Shown here in pieces: positions 20,768 through 30,289 of a DNA stretch of 64,000 nucleotides. The DNA comes from Oceanobacillus timonensis. Lineage in GTDB: Bacteria > Bacillota > Bacilli > Bacillales > Amphibacillaceae. A program made the translations under genes and the position numbers. A model generated the notes under the pieces. It was not told the DNA's origin, made no database searches, and saw only the letters and a program-made list of their open reading frames with translations. Numbering within the stretch: the first letter of the stretch is position 1; each line of letters opens with the position of its first letter. The stretch spans positions 2,260,378 through 2,324,377 of the forward strand of contig NZ_LT800497.1 in the NCBI RefSeq assembly GCF_900166635.1. Direction: 5' to 3'.

Positions 20768-22963
20768 ATGGCAAAAGATGAAAATGTCAACATTACAGAT
20801 ATTGTAGAAAAAACAAGCGAATATTTATCTGATGAAGATGTTGCCTTGATTGAACGTGCTTATGAATTTGCGAGAGAGGCGCATAAAGACCAATTTCGTA
20901 AATCCGGTGAGCCATATATTATACATCCGGTACAAGTAGCAGGAATCCTTGCTGAACTGTTAATGGACGCAGAAACGATTTCAGCCGGGTTTCTTCATGA
21001 TGTGATTGAGGATACCGATGTTACTTTCGAACAATTGGAAGAAGCATTCAATCATGAGATAGCTGCACTTGTAGATGGAGTAACCAAACTCGGGAAAATC
21101 CGCTATGAAACAAAAGAAGCACAGCAGGCAGAAAATCATCGCAAAATGTTTGTGGCAATGGCGAGAGATATCCGTGTTATCATGATTAAACTCGCTGACA
21201 GATTGCATAATATGAGGACGTTAAAACATTTACCACCAGAAAAGCAGAGACGTATTTCCAATGAAACGCTGGAAATCTTTGCTCCGCTTGCCCACCGGCT
21301 GGGAATATCAACGATTAAATGGGAGCTGGAAGATACAGCTTTACGTTATTTGAATCCACAGCAATATTATCGGATTGTACAGTTGATGAAACAAAAACGG
21401 GAAGAAAGGGAATCTTACATTCAGGAAGTAATGGACGACCTTTCGCAAGAATTTGAAGCTGTCCATATTAAAGCAGAGATGTCCGGCAGGCCGAAGCATT
21501 TATACAGTATTTATCAAAAAATGGTTAATCAGAAAAAGCAGTTTAATGAAATATATGACCTGCTTGCTGTCCGGATTTTAGTTGATAATATCAAAGACTG
21601 TTATGCCGTCTTAGGTATTATTCATACGAATTGGAAGCCGATGCCGGGCAGATTTAAAGACTATATTGCCATGCCGAAGCAAAATCTGTACCAATCTTTG
21701 CACACGACGGTCATCGGGCCTAAAGGGGATCCGCTCGAAGTGCAAATCCGAACAAAGGAAATGCATGATATTGCCGAATATGGTATTGCTGCACACTGGG
21801 CTTATAAAGAAGGGAAGCAGGCGAAAGGGAAAAGCTCCTTCGAAGAAAAATTATCATGGTTTCGGGAAATCTTGGAGTGGCAGAGTGATACACATGATGC
21901 AGAAGAATTTATGGAATCACTGAAGATTGATTTATTCTCGGACATGGTTTATGTGTTCACACCAAAAGGAGAAGTTATTGAATTGCCGTCCGGATCGATT
22001 CCAATCGATTTTGCCTATAAAATTCATACAGAGATTGGTAATAAAACAATCGGCGCAAAAATTAATGGCAAAATGGAGCCTTTAGACTATACATTACAAA
22101 ACGGAGATATTGTGGATGTCATGACATCCAAGCATTCCTATGGTCCATCTCAGGACTGGCTGAAAATGGTTCAAACATCTCAAGCCAAAAGTAAAATCAA
22201 ACAATTTTTCAAAAAACAACAGCGTGATGAAAATATTGTTAAAGGAAGAGAAGCGGTTGAAAGAGAAATTCGGGCTTTTGATATTGATCCGAAAGAAGTA
22301 TTAACACAGGATAATTTACAGCGCATTTTTGATAAATTTAATTTTACAAATGAAGATGATATGTATGCTGCTGTCGGTTATCAGGGAATTACGGCATCAC
22401 TTATCGCTACCCGGCTGACAGAAAAAATCCGCCATTCGAGAGAAGTCGATCGAGATCTGGAAACAAAGATAGAAGAAGTCAAAACAGATAAAGCAAGACC
22501 ATCCTCTAAGAAAGATTCCGGCATTGAAGTGGCGGGAGTAAATAATTTACTTGTACGCATAGCGAAGTGTTGTAATCCCGTACCTGGTGATGATATTTTA
22601 GGTTACATTACAAAAGGCAGAGGGGTTTCTGTCCACCGTGCGGACTGTCCGAATGTACAAACGGATGAAGCGAGGCAGCGTTATATTGATGTCAAATGGA
22701 AAACACAGTCTGCAGAAAATAAACAATATCATGTGGACCTGGAGATTACCGGTTATGACCGCCGTGGTCTGCTGAATGAAGTATTGCAGGCAGTGAATGG
22801 AACAAAAACAAATATTACGCATGTGAACGGCAGATCAGACCGTAATAAAATGGCTGTGATTCAACTAACTATTTTAATTCATAACACCAATCACTTGAAA
22901 AAAGTAGTAGAACGAATCAAACAAATTCGGGAAGTGTATACCGTGACCAGAACAGTTCAATAA
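20768..22963 (+). CDS. relA: Bifunctional (p)ppGpp synthetase/hydrolase RelA
   Basis: The 731-residue long RSH protein has the HD hydrolase domain (His77-Asp78 in FLHDVIEDT; RLHNMRTL), the synthetase domain (about 200-340, with GRPKHLYSIYQKM and MPKQNLYQSLHTTV), a TGS domain (VYVFTPKGEVIELP), a Cys-containing zinc-finger region (KCCNPVPGDDI) and a C-terminal ACT domain. Because both catalytic domains keep their motifs it should make and degrade the alarmone, as the single Rel of B. subtilis does. ATG at 20768 (MAKDEN) follows AAAGGTGAT. Confidence 0.97.
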   Translation: MAKDENVNITDIVEKTSEYLSDEDVALIERAYEFAREAHKDQFRKSGEPYIIHPVQVAGILAELLMDAETISAGFLHDVIEDTDVTFEQLEEAFNHEIAALVDGVTKLGKIRYETKEAQQAENHRKMFVAMARDIRVIMIKLADRLHNMRTLKHLPPEKQRRISNETLEIFAPLAHRLGISTIKWELEDTALRYLNPQQYYRIVQLMKQKREERESYIQEVMDDLSQEFEAVHIKAEMSGRPKHLYSIYQKMVNQKKQFNEIYDLLAVRILVDNIKDCYAVLGIIHTNWKPMPGRFKDYIAMPKQNLYQSLHTTVIGPKGDPLEVQIRTKEMHDIAEYGIAAHWAYKEGKQAKGKSSFEEKLSWFREILEWQSDTHDAEEFMESLKIDLFSDMVYVFTPKGEVIELPSGSIPIDFAYKIHTEIGNKTIGAKINGKMEPLDYTLQNGDIVDVMTSKHSYGPSQDWLKMVQTSQAKSKIKQFFKKQQRDENIVKGREAVEREIRAFDIDPKEVLTQDNLQRIFDKFNFTNEDDMYAAVGYQGITASLIATRLTEKIRHSREVDRDLETKIEEVKTDKARPSSKKDSGIEVAGVNNLLVRIAKCCNPVPGDDILGYITKGRGVSVHRADCPNVQTDEARQRYIDVKWKTQSAENKQYHVDLEITGYDRRGLLNEVLQAVNGTKTNITHVNGRSDRNKMAVIQLTILIHNTNHLKKVVERIKQIREVYTVTRTVQ

Positions 22964-22978
22964 GGAGCGTTTATTTTT

Positions 22979-23425
22979 ATGAAAGTAGTATTGCAACGGG
23001 TGAAGGAAGCTTCTGTCACCGTCCAAGAAGAAAAAATCGGTGCTATACAAAAAGGGTTTCTTCTGCTTGTCGGTGTCACACATGAAGACACGGAGGAAGA
23101 CGTAAATTATCTTGTTAATAAGATTGTCCATTTGCGTATTTTCGAAGATGAAGATGGGAAAATGAATCGATCTCTGAAAGATACAGGCGGAAGTATATTG
23201 TCTGTGTCACAGTTTACATTATATGGAGATACCAAAAAAGGCAGACGTCCAAGCTTTATCAAAGCAGCGAAGCCGAATCAGGCCGAGTCGGTATATCATG
23301 CCTTTAACCAAGCCTTGCGTACGGAAGGGATTGTTACGGAGACAGGCGAATTTGGAGCGATGATGGACGTACAGCTGATCAATGACGGTCCGGTTACATT
23401 AATTATTGATAGTAAAGACAGATGA
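22979..23425 (+). CDS. dtd: D-aminoacyl-tRNA deacylase
   Basis: Ester bonds between D-amino acids (and Gly on tRNA-Ala) and tRNA are hydrolysed by this 148-residue enzyme. Both family motifs are present: SQFTLYGDT (about residues 78-86) and GPVTLIID near the C-terminus. The Gly-Pro of the second motif gives chiral proofreading. It is 15 bases after relA, with TAAGGAG at the junction, and is probably in the same operon. Confidence 0.97.
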   Translation: MKVVLQRVKEASVTVQEEKIGAIQKGFLLLVGVTHEDTEEDVNYLVNKIVHLRIFEDEDGKMNRSLKDTGGSILSVSQFTLYGDTKKGRRPSFIKAAKPNQAESVYHAFNQALRTEGIVTETGEFGAMMDVQLINDGPVTLIIDSKDR

Positions 23426-23502
23426 AAATAGGTTGAAGAATAAGGTGTGTGTGTTGTGGAGATGCTATAAAAACGTTTCGTGATAAAAGGAGAATGTAAG
23501 GA

Positions 23503-23676
23503 ATGCATCGACATATAAAACAGCGTAATGCCAATGATTATTCTGATTTGCTGATGGTTGATTTTCATCATTTTCTGCAAATGGAAAAGTCAGCAACGTA
23601 TTTAGAAATAGCAACGGAGCTTGGTATTTCCATTCAGGAAGTGAAACAATTGAAAAAAAGAGCTGGTCGTTCTTGA
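23503..23676 (+). CDS. 57-residue HTH-like small protein between dtd and hisS
   Basis: A short frame opens with ATG at 23503, preceded by AAAAGGAG and by TAAGGA. It encodes a His/Lys-rich N-terminus and a C-terminal helix-turn-helix-like stretch (YLEIATELGISIQEVKQLKKR) reminiscent of sigma-70 region 4. I recall similar small proteins at this locus in other Bacillaceae, sometimes labelled sigma-factor-like, but could not check. The stop codon lies inside the -35 box of the hisS promoter. Function is unknown. Confidence 0.65.
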   Translation: MHRHIKQRNANDYSDLLMVDFHHFLQMEKSATYLEIATELGISIQEVKQLKKRAGRS

Positions 23677-23701
23677 CATTGCGTCTAACTAACCTTATTA
23701 T
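23673..23701 (+). promoter_or_regulatory. SigA promoter of hisS-aspS
   Basis: TTGACA (23673-23678) and TATTAT (23696-23701) are 17 bases apart, directly ahead of the T-box leader. The -35 box overlaps the stop codon of the preceding small ORF. Confidence 0.7.
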
Positions 23702-23711
23702 TATAATCATT

Positions 23712-23976
23712 CCATAAAATTAAATGAATCAAACCGTCGAAGGAAAAAAGTAATATAAGTGCCGGTAGCAAGAGAGTAGTTGTCATTGGCTGGAAGCAAC
23801 TATCTATACAGCTTATATGAAAGACATTCCAGAGGATTTATATCGAAATAGAGGAGTAGATATAAACGTGTTGCAGGCGTTAACTGATAAAGGTGGATAT
23901 CTTTTTGATATCAACTAGGGTGGCAACGCGGGTAAACCCGTCCCTTATTTGTTTATAAGGGACGGGTTTTTTGTAT
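23712..23976 (+). promoter_or_regulatory. T-box riboswitch of hisS-aspS, specificity Asp
   Basis: The leader has a stem I with GGAA (23742-23745) and the AGTA loop motif (23749-23752) opposite a specifier GAC (23823-23825) that is followed by A and TTCC, the partner of GGAA. The T-box sequence AGGGTGGCAACGCG is at 23917-23930, and a terminator (ACCCGTCCCTTA ... TAAGGGACGGGTTTTTT) spans 23936-23974. The base after TGG is C, which would pair with a G discriminator. GAC plus G73 point to uncharged tRNA-Asp as the ligand; tRNA-His has C73. Readthrough on tRNA-Asp starvation would induce both synthetase genes. Confidence 0.9.
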
Positions 23977-24046
23977 TGTTAGTTAAAATATGACGTTTAC
24001 CTGTTATCAACGCTAATGTCTTGTATATTTGTAAGGAGGAAACAAA

Positions 24047-25327
24047 ATGGCTATGAAAGCGCCGAGAGGTACCGTGGATATTTTGCCGGAAGAGACGGCA
24101 AAATGGCAATATGTTGAAAAACAAATCAAAGAAATTTGTGATGCTTATTATTATCACGAAATACGCACGCCGATATTTGAGCACACAGAAGTTTTCCAGC
24201 GTGGTGTCGGGGATTCTACCGATATTGTTCAAAAGGAAATGTATACATTTGAAGACCGGGGAGGCAGAAGCATTACACTCCGTCCGGAAGGAACTGCTGC
24301 TGTAGCCCGTGCATTTGTAGAAAATAAACTGTTTGGCAGTCCAGATTTACCAGAAAAGTTGTATTACTTCGGTTCCATGTTCCGTTATGAACGACCGCAA
24401 AAGGGAAGAATGCGGCAGTTAAACCAGTTTGGTGTGGAAGCGATGGGGAGTGAAGACCCAGCTGTAGATGCGGAAGTCATTGATTTGGCAATGCAAATTT
24501 ATCAGCGCTTGGGTCTGAAATCGCTGAAGCTTGTGATTAACTCATTAGGTGATAAAGAAAGCCGTCAAGCACATCGCGACGCACTTGTGGCTCACTTTGA
24601 TCCATATCGAGAGGAACTTTGTGCAGATTGTCAGGCACGATTGGACAACAATCCGTTACGTGTACTGGACTGCAAAAAAGACCGTGATCATCCGGCCATG
24701 CAAACAGCACCATCCATCTTAAACTATCTAAATGAACAATCCCAAACTTATTTTGAACAGGTTAAGGCATATTTGGATGCGATGGGTATTCCTTATGTAG
24801 TAGATCCGAATTTAGTTCGCGGATTAGATTACTATAATCACACAGCATTTGAAATTATGAGTGAAGCTGATGGGTTTGGTGCTATTACAACATTAGCAGG
24901 CGGTGGAAGATACGATGGTTTAATTAATGAATTTGGCGGTCCAAACACACCGGGAATCGGTTTCGGAATGGGACTGGAGCGGTTATTAATGGCGCTTCAG
25001 GTAGAAGGTGTTGACATTCCTGTTGATACTGGACTGGATTGTTATGTGGCAGGTTTCGGATCTGAAAAAGTGCGCTTAGAAACTGTAAAACTCGTTCATC
25101 AGTTGCGTTCTGCTGGAGTCCAGGTGGATACGGATTATCAGTACCGCAAAATGAAAGGACAGCTGAAAGCCGCTGACCGTCTGGGAGCAAAATTTGTATT
25201 CTTTTTAGGCGATGATGAAATAGAAAAACAAATCATAACCGTTAAAAATATGGAAACCGGCGATCAAAAAGAAATATCAATGGATAATGTAATAAACGAA
25301 TTTAAAGCGTTATTGGAGGAGATTTAG
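24047..25327 (+). CDS. hisS: Histidine--tRNA ligase
   Basis: The 426-residue class II synthetase has motif 1 near the N-terminus ([12 protein letters not shown]), motif 2 ([20 protein letters not shown]), the histidine-binding [14 protein letters not shown], and motif 3 [12 protein letters not shown], then an anticodon-binding domain. AAGGAGG lies seven bases before the ATG. It forms an operon with aspS (three bases apart) behind an Asp-type T box. Confidence 0.98.
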   Translation: MAMKAPRGTVDILPEETAKWQYVEKQIKEICDAYYYHEIRTPIFEHTEVFQRGVGDSTDIVQKEMYTFEDRGGRSITLRPEGTAAVARAFVENKLFGSPDLPEKLYYFGSMFRYERPQKGRMRQLNQFGVEAMGSEDPAVDAEVIDLAMQIYQRLGLKSLKLVINSLGDKESRQAHRDALVAHFDPYREELCADCQARLDNNPLRVLDCKKDRDHPAMQTAPSILNYLNEQSQTYFEQVKAYLDAMGIPYVVDPNLVRGLDYYNHTAFEIMSEADGFGAITTLAGGGRYDGLINEFGGPNTPGIGFGMGLERLLMALQVEGVDIPVDTGLDCYVAGFGSEKVRLETVKLVHQLRSAGVQVDTDYQYRKMKGQLKAADRLGAKFVFFLGDDEIEKQIITVKNMETGDQKEISMDNVINEFKALLEEI

Positions 25328-25330
25328 AAA

Positions 25331-27109
25331 ATGACGGAACGTGTTTTATCTGGACATTTAACAGAAAAAGAAATAGAAAAAGAAGTCAGGTTGAAAGGAT
25401 GGGTCCAAAAACGCCGTGATCTTGGCGGGCTTATTTTCATTGATTTACGCGATAAATCCGGAGTGATGCAGATTGTTTTTAATCCGGATTATTCCGTAGA
25501 AGCATTAGAAGTAGCTGAAAGCATCCGTTCTGAGTATGTGATAGATGTCGTCGGCAAACTTGTTTTGCGTGACGAATCAACTATCAATCCATCCATTGCA
25601 ACTGGTAAGTTGGAAGTGATTGTTAACTCGATTACCGTGCTGAATAAAGCGAAAACCCCGCCGTTTATGATTCAGGATGATGTTAATATTGCGGAAGATA
25701 TCCGTTTGAAATACCGTTATTTAGATTTACGCCGGCCAGGTTTACAAGAAACATTTAAATTACGCCATCAAACAACGCAAAGCATCCGTAACTATTTAAA
25801 TAACAATGAATTTCTGGAAATGGAAACACCGATTTTAACAAAAAGTACACCAGAAGGAGCGCGTGACTATCTTGTTCCGAGCAGGGTTCATCCAGGTGAC
25901 TTTTATGCTTTGCCGCAATCTCCGCAGTTATTTAAACAATTAATTATGATGAGCGGATTTGAGCGGTATTATCAAATCGCGCGCTGTTTCCGTGATGAAG
26001 ATTTGCGGGCGGACCGTCAGCCGGAATTTACACAGGTTGATATTGAAACTTCCTTTTTGACAAGTGATGAAATTATGACCATGACGGAAGAAATGATGAA
26101 GCAGGTCGTGAAAGAAGTAAAAGGTGTTGACATTCAACTTCCTTTAAAGCGGATGCCTTATGATGAAGCAATGGATCGTTTTGGTTCCGATAAACCTGAT
26201 ACACGTTTTGGATTGGAGTTAACACATGTAACGGACATCGTAGCTGATTCCGGGTTTAAAGTATTTAGACAAGCGGTAGAAAATGGCGGTAAAGTTGCTT
26301 TATTAAATGTTGCAGGTGCTGCCGACAGTTATTCCAGAAAAGATATTGACCAACTAACAGAGTATGTCAATGTGTATGGTGCAAAAGGTTTAGCCTGGTT
26401 AAAAGTAGAGGAAGAAGAAGTGAAAGGTCCAATCAGTAAATTCTTATCCGATGAGGAAAAGGCAGCAATCGTCGATAAAGCACATGCTGCTAGTGGAGAT
26501 TTGCTATTGTTTGTTGCTGACAAATCATCTGTTGTCTACGATAGTTTAGGTGCTCTGCGTCTGAAGCTGGGGAAAGATTTACAATTGATTGATGAAGAGG
26601 CATTTCATTTCTTATGGGTAACGGATTGGCCTTTATTTGAATATGATGAGGAATTAGGCCGTTATTTTGCAGCCCATCATCCGTTTACATCACCAGTGGA
26701 AGCAGATAAAGAGAAGTTGTTAACTGATCCAATCAATGTGCGGGCTAATGCCTATGATTTAGTATTAAATGGCTATGAGCTTGGCGGCGGATCCATCCGT
26801 ATTCACCAAACAGAACTTCAAAATCAGATGTTTCAAGCGTTAGGGTTTACGGAAGAAGAAGCAAGAGAACAATTCGGCTTCTTACTGGATGCATTAGAAT
26901 ATGGAGCGCCACCTCATGGAGGAGTTGCACTTGGTTTAGACCGTATCATTATGCTTTTGGCAGGACGTTCCAATCTGCGTGATACGATTCTTTTCCCTAA
27001 AACAGCATCCGCTTCTGACTTGATGACAGAAGCTCCCAGTGAAGTAAGTGATGACCAGTTGCAGGAATTGTCGATTGCCTTGGCGAAAAAAAACGAAAAT
27101 AAAAAATAA
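25331..27109 (+). CDS. aspS: Aspartate--tRNA ligase
   Basis: This 592-residue bacterial-type enzyme has an N-terminal OB anticodon-binding fold ([19 protein letters not shown]), class II motifs 2 ([19 protein letters not shown]) and 3 ([15 protein letters not shown]), and the GAD insertion typical of bacterial AspRS. The stop of hisS is three bases before its ATG. Bacillaceae AspRS can be discriminating or non-discriminating; I did not resolve which. Confidence 0.98.
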   Translation: MTERVLSGHLTEKEIEKEVRLKGWVQKRRDLGGLIFIDLRDKSGVMQIVFNPDYSVEALEVAESIRSEYVIDVVGKLVLRDESTINPSIATGKLEVIVNSITVLNKAKTPPFMIQDDVNIAEDIRLKYRYLDLRRPGLQETFKLRHQTTQSIRNYLNNNEFLEMETPILTKSTPEGARDYLVPSRVHPGDFYALPQSPQLFKQLIMMSGFERYYQIARCFRDEDLRADRQPEFTQVDIETSFLTSDEIMTMTEEMMKQVVKEVKGVDIQLPLKRMPYDEAMDRFGSDKPDTRFGLELTHVTDIVADSGFKVFRQAVENGGKVALLNVAGAADSYSRKDIDQLTEYVNVYGAKGLAWLKVEEEEVKGPISKFLSDEEKAAIVDKAHAASGDLLLFVADKSSVVYDSLGALRLKLGKDLQLIDEEAFHFLWVTDWPLFEYDEELGRYFAAHHPFTSPVEADKEKLLTDPINVRANAYDLVLNGYELGGGSIRIHQTELQNQMFQALGFTEEEAREQFGFLLDALEYGAPPHGGVALGLDRIIMLLAGRSNLRDTILFPKTASASDLMTEAPSEVSDDQLQELSIALAKKNENKK

Positions 27110-27117
27110 AAGAAAAT

Positions 27118-27170
27118 GTCAAAAAAGAAAAGATGCGTGATATGTATTCATCGTGCATCTTTCTTTGACA
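27118..27170 (+). terminator. Hairpin after aspS
   Basis: TGTCAAA-GAAA-GATGC elements at 27118-27137 pair with GCATCTTTCTTTGACA at 27155-27170. The stem is imperfect and no T run follows, so termination is likely but not certain. Confidence 0.5.
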
Positions 27171-27297
27171 GCTGAGCGTAAGAAAAGCTTATCGTAACGG
27201 ACTTGGTGAGGAGTAAAATTATTTCATCGCAGCAGTGCAAAAAAGTGCTAAAATATTCGGATTTTTGTAAGATTAATGCAAAAAAACTTGCTTATTC

Positions 27298-27326
27298 TTG
27301 TTTTCAGTCTTTTTTTCGTATAGAAT
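27298..27326 (+). promoter_or_regulatory. SigA promoter of gdhA
   Basis: TTGTTT (27298-27303) and TAGAAT (27321-27326) are spaced by 17 bases, about 55 bases before the start codon. Confidence 0.55.
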
Positions 27327-27384
27327 ATAAAAATCACCTGAATTTAAAACTTGGTTTAATTAAAGGAGATGAACGGTAAATATT

Positions 27385-28755
27385 ATGGGGAATAATGTGA
27401 AGAAATATAATCAAACAGCAAAAGAATATGTTCAGACAGTTTATGAAGAGTTAAACCAAAGAAATCATCATGAAACCGAATTTTTACAAGCAGTGGAAGA
27501 AATTGTTCAATCATTGGAAGGTGTCTTCGAGAAACATCCGGAATACATGGAAGCAGGGATTTTAGAGAGAATTATAGAACCAGAACGCCTGATTGCTTTC
27601 CGTGTTCCCTGGGTTGATGATGCGGGACAGGTACAAGTAAACCGTGGATACCGTGTTCAATTCAGCAGTGCTATCGGGCCATACAAAGGCGGCCTTCGTT
27701 TCCATCCAACAGTAAATACAAGTATTATTAAATTTTTAGGATTTGAACAAATTTTCAAAAATGCTTTAACCGGCCAACCTATTGGCGGAGGGAAAGGCGG
27801 ATCTGATTTTGATCCAAAAGGAAAATCAGATCTTGAAATCATGCGTTTTTGTCAAAGCTTTATGTCAGAATTATCCAGACACATTGGCCCGGATACAGAT
27901 GTACCTGCAGGAGATATTGGTGTAGGCGCAAGAGAAATTGGTTATCTTTACGGCCAGTATAAGAAAATAAGAGGGACTGTTGAACCTGGTGTGCTGACTG
28001 GTAAAAGCCTAGGTTTTGGCGGAAGCTTGGCACGAAAAGAAGCAACTGGTTTTGGTCTGGTTTACTTTATGCAGGAAATGCTTCAAGATAATGGACTGGA
28101 TTTTTCAAATAAAACAGTGACTGTTTCCGGTTCAGGAAATGTATCCATTTATGCCATGGAAAAAGCTGTCGAATTTGGAGCGCGTGTTGTTGCATGCAGC
28201 GATTCTAATGGATATATTTATGATGAAAATGGAATCGATATTGAGCTCGTGAAGAAGATTAAAGAAGTAGATAGAGGACGTATTAGTGAATACTTAGAAA
28301 CACATTCTGATGCAGAATATGTAGCTGACGGCTGCGTATGGGAAGTACCATGTGAGATTGCTTTACCTAGTGCGACTCAAAATGAAATTGACGAAGAAAC
28401 TGCCCAAGCGTTAATTAAAAATGGTGTTATTGCTGTGGGAGAAGGCGCGAATATGCCGTCATCCTTAGAGGCAATTAATCAATTTCAGAGTAACAATGTT
28501 TTATTTGCACCGGCAAAAGCGGCAAATGCAGGCGGGGTAGCTGTATCTGCATTAGAAATGGCGCAAAACAGCAGCCGGGTAGCTTGGAATTTTGAAAAAG
28601 TAGATGAAAAGCTGCAAAATATTATGAAGGATATTTATCAAAACAGCATTCAAGCTGCAAATGAATATGGAGAGGCAGGGAATCTTGTAGCAGGTTCCAA
28701 TATTGCAGGGTTCTTAAAAGTAGCAGATGCGATGGTGGAACAAGGGATTATCTAA
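27385..28755 (+). CDS. gdhA: NADP-type glutamate dehydrogenase
   Basis: The enzyme of 456 residues is of the hexameric small-subunit class that makes glutamate from 2-oxoglutarate, ammonium and NADPH. The substrate domain has YKGGLRFHPTVN and the catalytic Lys in PIGGGKGGSDFDPKGKS; the Rossmann domain has TVSGSGNVSIYA. Length and motifs fit GdhA rather than the catabolic RocG/GudB type (about 424 residues) of B. subtilis, which I recall as lacking an anabolic enzyme. The nearest AAAGGAG ends 16 bases before the ATG, an unusually long gap, and no better in-frame start is visible. Confidence 0.95.
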   Translation: MGNNVKKYNQTAKEYVQTVYEELNQRNHHETEFLQAVEEIVQSLEGVFEKHPEYMEAGILERIIEPERLIAFRVPWVDDAGQVQVNRGYRVQFSSAIGPYKGGLRFHPTVNTSIIKFLGFEQIFKNALTGQPIGGGKGGSDFDPKGKSDLEIMRFCQSFMSELSRHIGPDTDVPAGDIGVGAREIGYLYGQYKKIRGTVEPGVLTGKSLGFGGSLARKEATGFGLVYFMQEMLQDNGLDFSNKTVTVSGSGNVSIYAMEKAVEFGARVVACSDSNGYIYDENGIDIELVKKIKEVDRGRISEYLETHSDAEYVADGCVWEVPCEIALPSATQNEIDEETAQALIKNGVIAVGEGANMPSSLEAINQFQSNNVLFAPAKAANAGGVAVSALEMAQNSSRVAWNFEKVDEKLQNIMKDIYQNSIQAANEYGEAGNLVAGSNIAGFLKVADAMVEQGII

Positions 28756-28781
28756 GCGAAATAATATTCCTTACTTATGAT

Positions 28782-28810
28782 TTGTACTTTAAATGAATGT
28801 ATGCTAATAT
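28782..28810 (+). promoter_or_regulatory. SigA promoter of 6S RNA, extended -10
   Basis: TTGTAC (28782-28787) and TAATAT (28805-28810) are 17 bases apart, and TGC directly precedes the -10 box (extended -10). Transcription would start near 28817. Confidence 0.65.
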
Positions 28811-28816
28811 GATAGA

Positions 28817-29049
28817 AAATAAATCATTAACCAATCCTGATGTGTTCGTTAACAATTGGTATTTTGACCGAACACCTATAAGTTAGGGAGTCCGCAGCGT
28901 CTTTAAAGTGCGTGCAAGCCTCACGAAGGAAGCGCAATAACTTTAAAGCAGGACACCCACCTGCGAAAAGCGGGATCAAAACTTTATTGTGGAACGGCAC
29001 TATCGGGATTACGTGAAAATACTGCACAGGCATTGTGCAGTATTTTTTG
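28817..29049 (+). ncRNA. ssrS: 6S RNA (BsrA type) with its terminator
   Basis: The sequence near the 5' end (AATCCTGATGTG, 28833-28844) pairs with CACTATCGGGATT near 29000-29012, closing a long rod. Inside are ATTTTGACCGAAC, AGTTAGGGAG and CAGGACACCCACCTG, which resemble B. subtilis 6S-1 RNA as I recall it, and a local CTTTAAAG hairpin. 6S RNA mimics an open promoter and binds sigma-A RNA polymerase. In B. subtilis bsrA follows aspS; here gdhA lies between. A terminator (AAAATACTGCAC ... GTGCAGTATTTTTT, 29018-29047) ends the transcript; the mature RNA probably ends near 29015. Confidence 0.85.
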
Positions 29050-29076
29050 TATATAGATGATTTATCCATTTTGAAA

Positions 29077-29754
29077 TTAGTTGGAACCTTGTGCGAGCTG
29101 CTCCAGGTTTCCGTTCTTATCCATGCGGAAGGCTGGTGCACCGACAGGATGTTTATCCTCAAAAACGGTCATTTTACGGGCACGGTCCATAATCTGGATA
29201 AATGTTTGATAATCTTCTTTCATCGCTTGCAGCTGTTGCTCCGTATCTGCTAATTTCTTTTGTAGTTCTTCTACTTTCGATTGTAAAACACTGTTCTCGC
29301 TTTCTAACGATTGCATCGAAGATTTGGACTGATTCGAAGTATATAATTCTTTCTTTAAAGATTTTAAATACGTAATCACAGAATCTAAATTAAATGTTGC
29401 AGCTGGTTCTTCGAGATTGATTTGCGGTTCTGGTTTGTCCGTTGATTCTTCATCAGACGGGGTATGTTCCGGTTGATTAGCAGGGCGCATCTTCGGAACA
29501 GCTTGAACCGTTTTATTGAATGCTCTCTTTCTCTCTTTTCGTTGTCTCTTTGCTAAATCTATTGCATTTTCATATTTATTGCGTACTTCTGCATTCCATC
29601 TAAATCCGCAAGCAGCAGAAGTACGATTTAAGTGGTCTCCAACTTCTTCGAAAGCATTTAGCTGCGTACTTCCTTCACGAATATGTCTTAACACTGTTTC
29701 TGCCAATAATAAATCATCCTCATGAGACCAGGCGTCTTGTCTCACTTTTACCAT
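29077..29754 (-). CDS. rsfA: RsfA-family transcriptional regulator
   Basis: The 225-residue product begins MVKVRQDAWSHEDDLLLAETVLRHI, a Myb/SANT-like DNA-binding domain, with a second recognition segment FRWNAEVRNKYENAI. An acidic linker follows, then a long coiled coil (about residues 130-190) and a short tail. RsfA of B. subtilis fine-tunes sigma-F target genes in the prespore. Several paralogues (RsfA, YlbO) exist, so the exact paralogue is uncertain. ATG at 29754 is eight bases after GAGGAG; the GTG three codons upstream overlaps that site. Confidence 0.85.
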   Translation of the reverse strand: MVKVRQDAWSHEDDLLLAETVLRHIREGSTQLNAFEEVGDHLNRTSAACGFRWNAEVRNKYENAIDLAKRQRKERKRAFNKTVQAVPKMRPANQPEHTPSDEESTDKPEPQINLEEPAATFNLDSVITYLKSLKKELYTSNQSKSSMQSLESENSVLQSKVEELQKKLADTEQQLQAMKEDYQTFIQIMDRARKMTVFEDKHPVGAPAFRMDKNGNLEQLAQGSN

Positions 29755-30027
29755 GTTATTCACTCCTCATCATTTAGAAAAACGCACATTCATCTATTAT
29801 TTGATGCCTGTATGTTTTTTCTTGTATTTGGTACGTTAAAATATTACATTCTTCTAACGTACTAGAAAGATTATAGTAATCTCTATTCTTTCCAGAGGAG
29901 TTTTAAAATATACATGGATCTATAATTACTCTACTTTCGCCCTTTAAAAAGTAACTTCCATTCCGTCGAAACAGGAGTTAGCCAATTCTTCCATAGAGAT
30001 TGTTAACAAAGAAGAGAAGGTAAAGTG

Positions 30028-30170
30028 TGAGGCGACCGCTACGGCGGACCGTTTTGCTTTCCTAGGGGCACGCTCTTCAGCTAACTTTTGCCAAGAAGAG
30101 CACTTGGCAAAAGTGGATCTTCAGAGGGTGCTGATCCCTCAGGAGTCAAAACGGTCCGCCTCCGCTAGTA
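30028..30170. repeat. Long palindromic intergenic repeat
   Basis: This segment folds as nested inverted repeats: CGGCGGACCGTTTTG (outer left, from 30041) with CAAAACGGTCCGCC (outer right, to about 30160); GGGGCACGCTCTTCAG with CTTCAGAGGGTGCT; and CTTTTGCCAAG with CTTGGCAAAAG at the tip (30085-30114). Arms are GC-richer than the surroundings. It looks like a dispersed non-coding repeat of Oceanobacillus-type genomes that I recall but could not search. No transposase is nearby. Confidence 0.75.
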
Positions 30171-30289
30171 GGGTATTCTATGCAGTTGCAATAGCTGAAC
30201 AAATAAAAGTTCGATCAGACAGAACAACTTCTTCGTGGTGCCATGAAAGCTATTCTCAATATGAACAATCCATGCTGCAGAATCCTATT

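Noticed and set aside
23825..23827. CAT as a His specifier in the hisS T box
   Set aside because: It would use a base of the closing helix, and the C after TGG in the antiterminator does not pair with C73 of tRNA-His.
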